61,546 nt of DNA from CAZJWR01 sp964549765 (GTDB lineage Bacteria; Zixibacteria; MSB-5A5; GN15; JAAZOE01): assembly GCA_964549765.1 (NCBI GenBank), contig CAZJWR010000017.1:1-61546 (forward strand), read 5' to 3'. Of this stretch, positions 46,101 to 54,745 are shown piece after piece. The notes under the pieces are model-generated. The model was given only the letters and a program-made list of their open reading frames with translations, was not told the DNA's origin and ran no database searches. A program made the translations under genes and the position numbers. Every line of letters begins with the position of its first letter. Within the stretch, counting starts at the first letter, position 1.

Positions 46101-46116
46101 CGGCATCGACTTTGCA
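46101..46116 (+). promoter_or_regulatory. Sigma-54 (-24/-12) promoter candidate 1
   Basis: CGGCATC-GACT-TTGCA: GG at 46102-46103 and GC at 46114-46115, the correct 12-base offset, one mismatch (C for T at the first base) from TGGCAYR-N4-TTGCW. About 34 bases before the GT4 gene start at 46150. Lies in the 188-base gap 45962-46149. Confidence 0.6.
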
Positions 46117-46149
46117 ATATTTCGGGCAGGAATTCAACAGGAGACACGG

Positions 46150-47403
46150 ATGTCGAAACCGCGATTGATCAGACACGAGGGAAGCGAGCCGAATCGGAAG
46201 CTCGATGATTCTGCCCTATCGGGCCTTCGTGTGGCGGTGGTGCACGACTGGCTGGTGACATTCGGCGGCGCCGAACGTGTGCTGCAACAGATACTCGGCC
46301 TGTTTCCCCAAGCCGATCTTTTCGTCCTGTGCGACTTTTTCAGCGATCCGCAGCGCGCGAACATTTTCGGGAAGAAAGCGAAAACGTCGTTCATCCAGCG
46401 CCTGCCGTTCGCGAAGACGAAATATCGTTTCTATCTGCCGTTGATGCCATTGGCGATCGAAAGTTTCGACCTGTCGGGTTATGATTTGATCATTTCCTCA
46501 TCGCATGCCGTCGCGCGCGGCGTTATCACCGCTGCCGATCAAATGCATATCGCCTATATCAACAATACGATGGTGTATGCGTGGGATATGTATCATCATT
46601 ATCTTCGAGGCGCCGGATTGCATCGCGGTCCGGCCGGGCTGGCGGCAAAACTTATCATGCATTATATCCGCACGTGGGACAGCGCCTCAGCGCATCGCGT
46701 TGATCATTACATCGCCAATTCCGAATATATGGCCCGCCGTCTCGAAAAACTATACCGCCGGCCGTCGACGGTGATATATCCCCCGGTCGACGTGAACAAA
46801 TTCGAGCTGTATCCGGACAAGGAGGATTATTATATCGTCGTCTCGCGGCTGGTGCCGTTCAAGCGGATCGACGTGGTTGTCGAGGCTTTTAACCGCATGC
46901 CTGACAAAAAATTGCTGATTCTGGGCGACGGCCCGGAGATGAAGAAACTGCGGGCGGCGGCCCTTGCAAATATCACGTTTCTCGGTTTCTCGAATCCGAA
47001 AACCGTCCGGGAATACATCAAGCAGTCCCGGGCGTTCCTGTTCCCGTCGGAGGAGCCGTTCGGGATCGCCGCCGTGGAGGCGCAGGCGTGCGGGACACCG
47101 GTTATCGCCTACGATAAGGGCGCATCGCGCGAAATTATCATCGACGGCGAGACGGGAATCTTCTTCGACCGCCAGCATCCGGTCAGTCTCGTCGAGGCCG
47201 TCAATCGGTTCGAGCGGCTGCGAGGACATTTCGACCCGGAACGGATTCGCGAAAACGCCATGCGGTTTTCGACCGAAACATTCCGTGATCAATTGACTGC
47301 ATATATCGAAAATCGCGTGGATAGGCCCAACGCCGGAACGGGTTCATTCGGAAGGAAATTCCGCAATCGCCCGGAACGAATTTCCGTGCCGATGATGCGG
47401 TGA
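46150..47403 (+). CDS. GT4-family glycosyltransferase
   Basis: 417 residues. GT-B: VAVVHDWLVTFGGAERVLQQIL near residue 30, and FPSEEPFGIAAVEAQACGTPVIAYDKGASREI with the E-P-F-G-I-A-x-x-E-A motif. Similar in style to mannosyl/rhamnosyl transferases of EPS loci. ATG 46150 with AGGAGA seven bases upstream; the in-frame ATG further upstream would cross the sigma-54 site. Confidence 0.85.
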   Translation: MSKPRLIRHEGSEPNRKLDDSALSGLRVAVVHDWLVTFGGAERVLQQILGLFPQADLFVLCDFFSDPQRANIFGKKAKTSFIQRLPFAKTKYRFYLPLMPLAIESFDLSGYDLIISSSHAVARGVITAADQMHIAYINNTMVYAWDMYHHYLRGAGLHRGPAGLAAKLIMHYIRTWDSASAHRVDHYIANSEYMARRLEKLYRRPSTVIYPPVDVNKFELYPDKEDYYIVVSRLVPFKRIDVVVEAFNRMPDKKLLILGDGPEMKKLRAAALANITFLGFSNPKTVREYIKQSRAFLFPSEEPFGIAAVEAQACGTPVIAYDKGASREIIIDGETGIFFDRQHPVSLVEAVNRFERLRGHFDPERIRENAMRFSTETFRDQLTAYIENRVDRPNAGTGSFGRKFRNRPERISVPMMR

Positions 47404-47423
47404 TGGAGGATTGGGGAAAACCA

Positions 47424-48569
47424 ATGTCGCGGAAAATGACGTTCAAAGATTTAGCGCCCAAGACCGCTGATACGGGCGTATCATCGACGGATTCACACGA
47501 CTACCAATCCGCATCGCGGTATCAATTCGACGTCAACATATTCGAACTGGCGCGGCTACTGGTATCCCGACGCCGATTCATCTTGGGAATGACCCTCTCC
47601 ATCATGGTCATCGCCGCCGTCTATCTGTTCCTGCAGCCGAATCGGTACACATCCACGGCCGTTATCCTGCCGTCGGGAAGTGCGACGAATCTGTCCGCGC
47701 TGGAAAATCTGGTCGGGCTGTCCGGTGACGTTAAGAATTACGACGAAAATTCGTCGTCGATGTACCCGGTCATACTCAACTCCAACCTGGTCATCGACAG
47801 CGTGGCCAATTCGATGTATACATTTCGAGACGGCGACGAGCGGTATACCATAACGCTCGCCGATTATTTCGGAATCGACAATCCCGACCGTCTCCGCCGA
47901 GCCGTACGCAGCATCACCGCCATCAGCGCCGATCAGCGCACCGGGGAAATTTATGTCGGCGTCGAGACGGAATACCCGGAATTATCACGGGCAGTCGTCA
48001 CCAATTATCTGAATCGATTGGAGGATTTTAATCTCCACAAGCGCCGGTCGCAGGCAGGCGACAATGAAAAATACCTGGCCCGGCAACTGGTGACGGCCAA
48101 AGAGGAGTTGCAGAAAGCCGAAGACGACCTGGAAGCGTTCCAGAAGATCAACCTCGATTGGGCCGTGTCCGGCAGCCCGGAAGTCCTCAAAGAATTGGGC
48201 CGGTTGCAGCGTGAAGTCGACGTCAAATCGGCCACTTATGCCATGCTGGCGCGTGAACACGAAATGGCCAAGCTCGACGTGCAAAAAGATATTCCCATCG
48301 TTCGGCTGCTCGATCCGCCATCTCTGCCGACGATGAAATCCGGGCCGTTCCGCCGCAATTTGATTTTGCTTTCCGGTATCGTCGCTATCATGCTCGCCGT
48401 GATGATCGTTTTTATAAGGCATTTCATACGGCAACTGACGTCCGGCCCCGAAAAGGATGATTACGAAACCCTGCGGGACGACGTCGTGCAGTCGTTTCCC
48501 CGCACACATCGCCTGGTCAATCGCATCCGTACAACGCTGGTCGAACGGACGCCGTTGCTTAAGAAATAA
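47424..48569 (+). CDS. wzz: Chain-length determinant (Wzz-like) protein
   Basis: 381 residues. A polar N-terminus, membrane helix near residue 50 (FILGMTLSIMVIAAVYLFLQP), a periplasmic coiled-coil region (YLARQLVTAKEELQKAEDDLEAFQ) and a second helix near residue 315 (NLILLSGIVAIMLAVMIVFI), with PPSLPTMKSGP before it, the P-x-x-P pattern of the family. No C-terminal tyrosine-kinase domain. GGGGA precedes ATG 47424; in-frame ATG 47403 is the alternative. Confidence 0.82.
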   Translation: MSRKMTFKDLAPKTADTGVSSTDSHDYQSASRYQFDVNIFELARLLVSRRRFILGMTLSIMVIAAVYLFLQPNRYTSTAVILPSGSATNLSALENLVGLSGDVKNYDENSSSMYPVILNSNLVIDSVANSMYTFRDGDERYTITLADYFGIDNPDRLRRAVRSITAISADQRTGEIYVGVETEYPELSRAVVTNYLNRLEDFNLHKRRSQAGDNEKYLARQLVTAKEELQKAEDDLEAFQKINLDWAVSGSPEVLKELGRLQREVDVKSATYAMLAREHEMAKLDVQKDIPIVRLLDPPSLPTMKSGPFRRNLILLSGIVAIMLAVMIVFIRHFIRQLTSGPEKDDYETLRDDVVQSFPRTHRLVNRIRTTLVERTPLLKK

Positions 48570-48743
48570 TCGATCTCCTTCATCGCGCCCGACGATCTCA
48601 ATCCAATCGTGATGTAACCATCCCGCCTCAGAGCGACTAATCAATGCGCCGCCAAGCTCATCGGAAAACATTTCCCCTCCGGTCGGGCAATATCTGCCAG
48701 ATGCGATAGCCCGGCACAACAGGCCTTTTTGGGGTGGCTGTAA

Positions 48744-48772
48744 GCGCCTAATACACAATAGGTTGTGGGCGC
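48744..48772. repeat. Nested inverted repeat upstream of sigma-54 promoter
   Basis: GCGCC (48744-48748) pairs with GGCGC (48768-48772), and inside CACAA-TAGG-TTGTG (48754-48767) is a perfect five-base dyad. It ends 16 bases before the -24 element, and could be an activator site. Rest of 48570-48743 shows nothing clear. Confidence 0.4.
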
Positions 48773-48788
48773 CTCAATCCGCCGCGAT

Positions 48789-48804
48789 TTGGCATCAGGC
48801 TTGC
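48789..48804 (+). promoter_or_regulatory. Sigma-54 (-24/-12) promoter candidate 2
   Basis: TGGCATC-AGGC-TTGCA: GG at 48790-48791, GC at 48802-48803, exact consensus TGGCAYR-N4-TTGCW apart from the seventh base. It shares GGCATC-N4-TTGCA with the site at 46101. Transcription would start near 48815, with a leader of about 40 bases before the Gmd-like gene. Confidence 0.72.
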
Positions 48805-48853
48805 ATAAACAGTCGGCAATGAAAACGAATGACGATAATTTGAAGGAGTCGAC

Positions 48854-49867
48854 ATGCGAGCGATCATTACAGGCATAACCGGTCAGGACGGATCGTATCT
48901 GGCGGAATTTCTTCTTTCGCGGGGATACGAGGTCCACGGCACGGTGCGTCCGACATCTCAGCCTCATTTCGGCCGGATCGAACACATCCTCGACCGCATC
49001 CAATTGCACGAAGCCGATCTGCTCGATCAGCTGTCGCTGATCTGCCTGATCGAGGAAGTCCAACCAGACGAGGTGTACAATCTGGCCGGGCCGTCGCTGC
49101 CGGAAGCCGGCTGGCGCCATCCGGTGATGTACGGCGAAACCGCCGCCATCGGAGTTACGCGGCTCCTTGAAGCTATCCGGCTGGTCGATTCCGGTATCCG
49201 CTTCTTTCAGGCATCGTCATGCGAAATGTTCGGCGATGTGACCGAATCGCCGCAGACGGAACAGACGCCGTTTTTGCCGGCGACGCCGTTCGGCGCCGCC
49301 AAGCTTCATGCGCATTGGACGACGGTCAATTATCGCCGCCATTACGGTTTGAAAGCGTCATGCGGCATTCTCTATGATCATGAATCACCCCGGCGGGGAC
49401 CTGAGTTTGCCACGCGCCGGATAACCCGCGCCGCCGCCCGGATCAAGCTGGGTCTGCAGGATGAACTGATCCTCGACACCATCGATCTCCGCCGCGACTG
49501 GGGATTTGCGGGCGATTTTGTCCGGGCTTTCTGGCTCATGCTTCAGCATCCGTCGCCCGGTGATTACATCGTCGCCACCGGCCTTGCCCACACCCTGCGG
49601 GATTTTTGCCGGCTGGCGTTTGAAGCCGTCGATCTCGACTGGCAGGATCACGTCCGCGTGCGCCGTCAGTATGGATGTGTCGGACAAGAGACGCTCATGC
49701 AGGGCGACGTATCTCACACCCGCCGCAGGCTGCTGTGGGAGCCGGAAATCACTTTCACCGACATGATCCGCGGCATGGTCGAAGCCGATTTGGAACGGCA
49801 TTCACCGAAAAACCGAGTCTATACCGGAACTGTCTCCGATAGTCCGACCGAAAGGGCACGGTCATGA
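48854..49867 (+). CDS. GDP-mannose 4,6-dehydratase-like protein lacking SDR Tyr
   Basis: 337 residues, close in length and order to Gmd: ITGITGQDGSYLAEFLLSRGYEVHG at the start, NLAGPS, FFQASSCEMFGDVTESPQTEQTPF (matching Gmd ASTSEMFG and PQ-x-E-x-TPF), and RRDWGFAGDFV near residue 215. At the catalytic Y-x-x-x-K the sequence is TPFGAAKLHAHW, with Phe where Tyr is expected; the codon is TTC. The glutamate in CEMFG is kept. GAAGGAG precedes ATG. Could be inactive, or use another base. Stop overlaps the next gene by ATGA. Confidence 0.8.
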   Translation: MRAIITGITGQDGSYLAEFLLSRGYEVHGTVRPTSQPHFGRIEHILDRIQLHEADLLDQLSLICLIEEVQPDEVYNLAGPSLPEAGWRHPVMYGETAAIGVTRLLEAIRLVDSGIRFFQASSCEMFGDVTESPQTEQTPFLPATPFGAAKLHAHWTTVNYRRHYGLKASCGILYDHESPRRGPEFATRRITRAAARIKLGLQDELILDTIDLRRDWGFAGDFVRAFWLMLQHPSPGDYIVATGLAHTLRDFCRLAFEAVDLDWQDHVRVRRQYGCVGQETLMQGDVSHTRRRLLWEPEITFTDMIRGMVEADLERHSPKNRVYTGTVSDSPTERARS

Positions 49868-50364
49868 AAAGCTACTTCTCGCTGGACCTCAGGCGGCTGT
49901 CGCGGTCGGGCCGTCCGGGAGTGCGGCGCGATATTCGCATACTCGAAGCCACGGATGATCAATCACCGCAAGCTATCAGAGCGGCCGAAAAACTTGTGGC
50001 GGCGTGCCGGGAGAATGTGCGCTTTTTGAACCGGCATTTGAACCCGTATCGGGCCTGGCTGGACCTACCGGCGCTCATCGACAACGCGCTGTATCTGGCG
50101 TTTACCGTCACCGTCAAAAAGACCGCGCCGTTTCACCCGAACGAACTTCGCCGGGCGCTTAAGCGAGCCGGAATCGAAACGTCGCGAGAATTCAGTTTCG
50201 ATCGAATCAAGGTGGCTGATAACGACGGCGGGGATGCTACCTTCTGTCTTCCCTGCCACCGGTACCTGACGATCCGCGACATGGAATACATCATCGATAC
50301 CTTCGAGTCATTTTTCGATAAGATTCGGCAATCCCGGCCCAAAACCGCAAGCAACGGAAAATAG
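49864..50364 (+). CDS. Stand-alone C-terminal domain of a DegT/RfbH-type aminotransferase
   Basis: 166 residues, no N-terminal PLP domain. The end, CLPCHRYLTIRDMEYIIDTFESFF, matches the C-terminal helix pattern of DegT/DnrJ/EryC1/StrS enzymes, and the middle (AFTVTVKKTAPFHPNELRRALKRAGIETSREF) the small-domain strand-helix of RfbH/ColD-like members. No active-site Lys or PLP-binding motif. It is coupled to the Gmd-like gene by a four-base overlap; GDP-sugar pathways to perosamine or colitose pair Gmd with exactly this family. Remnant or accessory subunit; uncertain. Confidence 0.6.
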   Translation: MKSYFSLDLRRLSRSGRPGVRRDIRILEATDDQSPQAIRAAEKLVAACRENVRFLNRHLNPYRAWLDLPALIDNALYLAFTVTVKKTAPFHPNELRRALKRAGIETSREFSFDRIKVADNDGGDATFCLPCHRYLTIRDMEYIIDTFESFFDKIRQSRPKTASNGK

Positions 50365-50374
50365 GAAAATCCCG

Positions 50375-51763
50375 ATGCTGCGCGAACGGCAACATATCTG
50401 GCGGCGGTTGAATCTCCTGGGCGATATCGTCCTGACATACATCGCTCTGTTGGCCGTCATTCTGCTATACATTCCGGGGCTGGGCGCCTACGAAACCGGT
50501 TTGTTATTCGCCGTCGTGTCGGTGGCCTGGACAATCTTCCTCTATGGCCCCTCGGGATCGTACTTCTATCGGATGAAGCCGGTGGGCCAGGTTATCAAGG
50601 AGCTTTACTGGGGACTGTTCAAATCGTTCGCGGCCTTCATCGTCGCGCTTTTCTTCAGCGGGATCGAGATCCCGGCGCGATTCATGTTGGTCTTTTTTGC
50701 TCTCAACGCCGCTTTACTGACATTGTCGCGCCTGGTTCTGGCGGCAGGACTGAATCTGTATCGGGCGCAGGGGCGATCGAATCGCAACGTGCTGATAATC
50801 GGCTCGGGCGAAAAAGCCAAACTGGTGGCCGACCGCGTCTGCGACAACCCGCAGTGGGGAATTCAAATCCTCGGATTTCTCGATTATCATCGCACCGGCC
50901 TGTGGCGGTATCGCGATATACCCTTTGTCGCCCACCCGGACAGTTTGCCCGACATCGTCAAAACCAATCAAGTAGATTATCTGGTCATCGCGGTTGAGGA
51001 TCGCGATCTACCGCTCACCTCGCACGCCTTCACCATCGCCGAGGAGATGGGCGTCACCGTCTGTCTGTTGTCCGATCCCTATTTTCATCCGGTTTCGAAC
51101 GCCCGGGCGACCACGTTTATGGATTTCCCGAGTGTCGTCTACTCGTCCCTGCCGGATGACCGCATGCAGATGGCCGTAAAGAAAACCTTCGACTGGATGG
51201 GGGCCTTGATCGGATTGATCGTGTCCTTGCCGGTGATGCTGCTCACCGCCCTGATCATTAAAATCGAGGACGGCGGTCCGGTTCTGTTTCGCCAGGTCCG
51301 GAGCGGTCACAACGGGCGGCCGTTTACCATGCTTAAGTTCCGCACCATGATACCCGACGCCGACAAATTGAAGAAAACGCTGGTGGGACAAAATGAAATG
51401 GCCGGGCCCGTGTTCAAAATTAAAGATGATCCGCGTATCACGCGCGTCGGAACTTTTCTGCGGAAAACTTCGATCGACGAACTACCGCAATTCATAAATG
51501 TCCTCAAGGGGGACATGTCCCTGGTCGGGCCGCGCCCGCCGCTTCCCAGCGAAGTATCGCAGTATGACCGCTGGCAACGGCGCAAATTGTCGGTCAAACC
51601 GGGACTGACCTGCCTGTGGCAGGTCAACGGCCGCAATCAAATCGATTTCGAAGACTGGATGAAACTCGATCTCGAATACATCGATAACTGGTCGTTGTGG
51701 CTGGATACCAAAATACTCATGCGGACCATTCCGGCGGTGTTCAAACGGGACGGCGCGTCATGA
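50375..51763 (+). CDS. Polyprenyl-phosphate sugar-1-phosphate transferase (initiating enzyme)
   Basis: 462 residues. Four to five N-terminal membrane helices, a CoA-binding-like middle domain (NVLIIGSGEKAKLVADRV), and a C-terminal bacterial sugar-transferase domain: GGPVLFRQVRSGHNGRPFTMLKFRTM, RKTSIDELPQFINVLKGDMSLVGPRPP and KPGLTCLWQVNGRNQ. Starts repeat-unit assembly on undecaprenyl phosphate, as WbaP or WcaJ do. Sugar unknown. Confidence 0.92.
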   Translation: MLRERQHIWRRLNLLGDIVLTYIALLAVILLYIPGLGAYETGLLFAVVSVAWTIFLYGPSGSYFYRMKPVGQVIKELYWGLFKSFAAFIVALFFSGIEIPARFMLVFFALNAALLTLSRLVLAAGLNLYRAQGRSNRNVLIIGSGEKAKLVADRVCDNPQWGIQILGFLDYHRTGLWRYRDIPFVAHPDSLPDIVKTNQVDYLVIAVEDRDLPLTSHAFTIAEEMGVTVCLLSDPYFHPVSNARATTFMDFPSVVYSSLPDDRMQMAVKKTFDWMGALIGLIVSLPVMLLTALIIKIEDGGPVLFRQVRSGHNGRPFTMLKFRTMIPDADKLKKTLVGQNEMAGPVFKIKDDPRITRVGTFLRKTSIDELPQFINVLKGDMSLVGPRPPLPSEVSQYDRWQRRKLSVKPGLTCLWQVNGRNQIDFEDWMKLDLEYIDNWSLWLDTKILMRTIPAVFKRDGAS

Positions 51764-51791
51764 TTGGCGACTTTGGCCGAGGCGATGCTTC

Positions 51792-53351
51792 ATGAGAAGC
51801 TTCTGGATTATCATCGTAACGGTCATCCTCCTGACCCTGCTTCCCCTGGCGTGCCGATCGGAAATATATTACCCGCTCGGCGGACAGGTTTTCGATTTCG
51901 CATACGGGCGTGTCGCCCATGTCGGGATTCACAATCAGGACCTGTCCTGTCTCTTCCCCATCGGACCGTATCCGACGGAAATCATGCAGGACGCGCTCGC
52001 AGGAAGCGACCTGCCGTCGATGGAGACATTCGATCCCGTTCAGAGTCGACAGGCAATAGAAAATAGTCCGCCCGCGGCCGATCGGATGAATCTTTTTCTC
52101 TTGGCCACGGAACGATATCGCGTGATGCGGGGCAACCGGGGAGATAATCTTCCCCTCGGAACGGCTGGCTTCACTTATCGTCCCGGCCCTCGTTTCGGCG
52201 CGGTGATGTTTTTCGATCTGGACCGGGAGAAAGCTCTCGATCCCACTTACGTGGGGAAAACGTACCGGGATTTGGCCGGCGGCGTCGAAACTGCTGTGAT
52301 TACCTTCCGCAGCAAAAGGATATCCTTGGCAATGGGCCGTCAACGGATTTTCTGGGGGCCGCAGCGGATAAATCTCCTGATATCCGAGACCGCCGAACCG
52401 CTTGATATGCTGTCGGCGTCGTATCGAATCGGGCGGCTTGCGTTCAGCTTCCTCTTTACCCGTCTCGACGGCAGCCGTCCCGATGATGTGGATTCGTTAC
52501 GCTTTCCCGACCGGACGTTCAATGACAACCGTTATCTGGTGGGGCACCGTCTTGATCTGACACTTCATCGCACATTTCGGCTGGGGATGTTCGAAACCGT
52601 GCTGTTCGGCGGCGAGGGCCGCCCGCCCGAATTGTATTATTTGAATCCGCTGCAATTTTTCCATGCCGCACAGCTCAACGAAAACGTGAACGACAATACG
52701 ATTCTTGGAGCGGATTTCACGTTTCTGCCCGTCAAAGGCGTCGGTGCTTATGGTCAATTCATCGTCGATGACTTCCAGATCGACAATCGGACCGCCGGCG
52801 ACAAGGAGCCCAACGAATGGGGTCTTATGGTGGGGGTCGCCACGGCTGGGCGGTTCGGGTCGGCGATTCCGGATATTAAGCTGGAATACACCCGTCTGAC
52901 CAACCACACCTATCATCAGCGGGACCCCCGCAATCGTTATCTGTATCGCAATCAACTCATCGGGCATCCATTGGGGCCTGACGCCGATTCCATTTCCCTC
53001 GCCGTGCGTTTCTGGCCGACGGGTTATTTTTCCTCGGAAATCGAAGCCGCCTACCGCCGTAAAGGCGAGGGATCGATCCGGTCGTCATGGGATGAACCGT
53101 GGCTTCTGGCAACGGGTGAATACGACGAAACATTCCCGACCGGAATTGTGGAGAAAGCGACATTAATCGCGATAAATCTGCGGGGCTACCTACCGTGGAT
53201 ACGATACGTTCGCAACCATCTATTCATTTCGCTCGCTGCTGGCTGGGGTGAAATTCATAATTATCAACATATTAGCGGTAACGTCGCGACCGTCGCCTGG
53301 ATCAGAGCGGGAATTACATGGCTGGGCGCGGTCGATATTCCTCTCGATTGA
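51792..53351 (+). CDS. Capsule assembly Wzi-family outer membrane protein
   Basis: 519 residues. Signal peptide (MRSFWIIIVTVILLTLLPLAC) then beta-strand-rich sequence. Landmarks of the Wzi-like family: MGRQRIFWGPQ, YLNPLQFFHAAQLNENVNDN, EYTRLTNHTYHQ and YRNQLIGHPLGPDADSISLAV. Wzi anchors capsule to the outer membrane as a lectin. Last envelope component of the locus, 28 bases after the initiating transferase. Confidence 0.82.
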   Translation: MRSFWIIIVTVILLTLLPLACRSEIYYPLGGQVFDFAYGRVAHVGIHNQDLSCLFPIGPYPTEIMQDALAGSDLPSMETFDPVQSRQAIENSPPAADRMNLFLLATERYRVMRGNRGDNLPLGTAGFTYRPGPRFGAVMFFDLDREKALDPTYVGKTYRDLAGGVETAVITFRSKRISLAMGRQRIFWGPQRINLLISETAEPLDMLSASYRIGRLAFSFLFTRLDGSRPDDVDSLRFPDRTFNDNRYLVGHRLDLTLHRTFRLGMFETVLFGGEGRPPELYYLNPLQFFHAAQLNENVNDNTILGADFTFLPVKGVGAYGQFIVDDFQIDNRTAGDKEPNEWGLMVGVATAGRFGSAIPDIKLEYTRLTNHTYHQRDPRNRYLYRNQLIGHPLGPDADSISLAVRFWPTGYFSSEIEAAYRRKGEGSIRSSWDEPWLLATGEYDETFPTGIVEKATLIAINLRGYLPWIRYVRNHLFISLAAGWGEIHNYQHISGNVATVAWIRAGITWLGAVDIPLD

Positions 53352-53429
53352 ATGAGCAGGTTCTGAACAACTTCCTCGTTACGCGGTAACCTGAATCAAC
53401 CGGATTCGTATATAATCAGAGATTATCGT

Positions 53430-53446
53430 CCCGTCTGTCGGACGGG
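53430..53446. repeat. Short inverted repeat after the Wzi gene
   Basis: CCCGTC-TGTCG-GACGGG, a six-base perfect stem, 80 bases beyond the Wzi stop. No T-run follows, so termination is uncertain. Nothing else is evident in 53352-53565 apart from a TATAAT at 53411 without a matching -35. Confidence 0.3.
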
Positions 53447-53565
53447 TCGTTCCTATGGGTTGAGCCGGCGCGATTTCACTTGCCACCGTATAGTGTAAAT
53501 GGCGATATTATATACCTGCAGGTGCTCAAATCGCTGTGCTCGCGGCGGCCAACAGAAAGAGTGCC

Positions 53566-54570
53566 ATGAACATTCTTGTCTTGGGCGGAACTCGATTCAT
53601 CGGCCCTGAAGTCGTCCGACAACTCCTCCGGCAGGGCCACGACGTCACTGTCTTCCATCGAGGACAAACGGATGACGATCGTGTTGCCTCCGCCCGGCGC
53701 CTCCTCGGTGACAGACAGAATTTAAAATCGTTTCGCGCAGAATTCCGAAAACTTCGACCCGACGCGGTCCTGGATATGCTGCCGATGAACGCCGGCGATG
53801 CGGAGACGGTTTTGGACACATTCAACGGTCTCACCGACCGACTCGTCGCCATAAGCAGCATCGATGTCTATCTCGCCTACGGCCGCCTGTGGAACACCGA
53901 ACCGGGACCGCCGGTACCGACGCCGCTCACCGAAGGTTCCCGCCTTCGAGCTACAGACCAGCCGCATGGGCAGAAATACGACAAGATAGGAATGGAACGG
54001 ACTTTCTGCGAACGGGCCGGCATGCCGGCCACCGTCCTCCGCTTACCGATGGTTTATGGGCGAAACGATCCCCAGCACCGGTTGTATTTTTATCTCAAAC
54101 GCATGGATGATCGGCGTCCGGCCATCCTGCTCGATGAAAACCGGGCCGGGTGGAAATGGATTCACGGTTACGTGGACGACGTCGCCGCCGCGATTTGTCT
54201 GGCGCTGACGTCGGAGGCAGCCTCAGGAAAAACGTACAACGTCGGTGAACAGCCGAGCCTGACCGAGGCCGAATGGATCCGTGGTATCGCCCGATGCGCC
54301 GGCTGGTCGGGGGAAATCATTGCCATGCCGAAAGACGCCCTGCCCGAACATCTGCGCGAGGATTACAATTTTGGGCAAAATATGGACGCCGATACAACTA
54401 AGATCCGAAACGAATTGGGGTACCGGGAGACGGTATCGCGCGAGGAAGCGCTGATTCGCACGGTGGAATGGGAGCGGGCTCACCCACCGGATAAAATCGA
54501 CCCGGCCGATTACGATTACGGGGCCGAAGATGCGGCCCTCGACGAATTTCGTATGCACCGAACGAAGTGA
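53566..54570 (+). CDS. NAD-dependent epimerase/dehydratase
   Basis: 334 residues. MNILVLGGTRFIGPEVVRQLL with the cofactor-binding G-G-T-x-F-I-G motif; YDKIGMERTF (Y-x-x-x-[KM]-like) and RLPMVYGRND follow. Belongs to the atypical extended SDR group near UDP-glucose 4-epimerase-like and mycothiol/chloroplast CSP41-type proteins. Substrate unknown; it closes the polysaccharide locus before a terminator. Confidence 0.8.
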   Translation: MNILVLGGTRFIGPEVVRQLLRQGHDVTVFHRGQTDDDRVASARRLLGDRQNLKSFRAEFRKLRPDAVLDMLPMNAGDAETVLDTFNGLTDRLVAISSIDVYLAYGRLWNTEPGPPVPTPLTEGSRLRATDQPHGQKYDKIGMERTFCERAGMPATVLRLPMVYGRNDPQHRLYFYLKRMDDRRPAILLDENRAGWKWIHGYVDDVAAAICLALTSEAASGKTYNVGEQPSLTEAEWIRGIARCAGWSGEIIAMPKDALPEHLREDYNFGQNMDADTTKIRNELGYRETVSREEALIRTVEWERAHPPDKIDPADYDYGAEDAALDEFRMHRTK

Positions 54571-54628
54571 ATTCCGCGTATAACAAACATAACCCCTCAT
54601 CCGACATAGGATTTGTTGGATAAACGAG

Positions 54629-54662
54629 TGCGGCGGTCAGGGATGTCCGCCGCATTTTTTTT
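54629..54662 (+). terminator. Rho-independent terminator after the epimerase gene
   Basis: Stem TGCGGCGG / CCGCCGCA (54629-54636 and 54647-54654), ten-base loop, eight T (54655-54662). Marks the end of the polysaccharide locus. Confidence 0.88.
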
Positions 54663-54745
54663 GTCCCCGCCGCCCTTTTCACCCATATATTCAGCCCGTT
54701 GAGGCCACTCCGGCCATACGGGCCCGAGTCGAAGGGATCGCGAGC

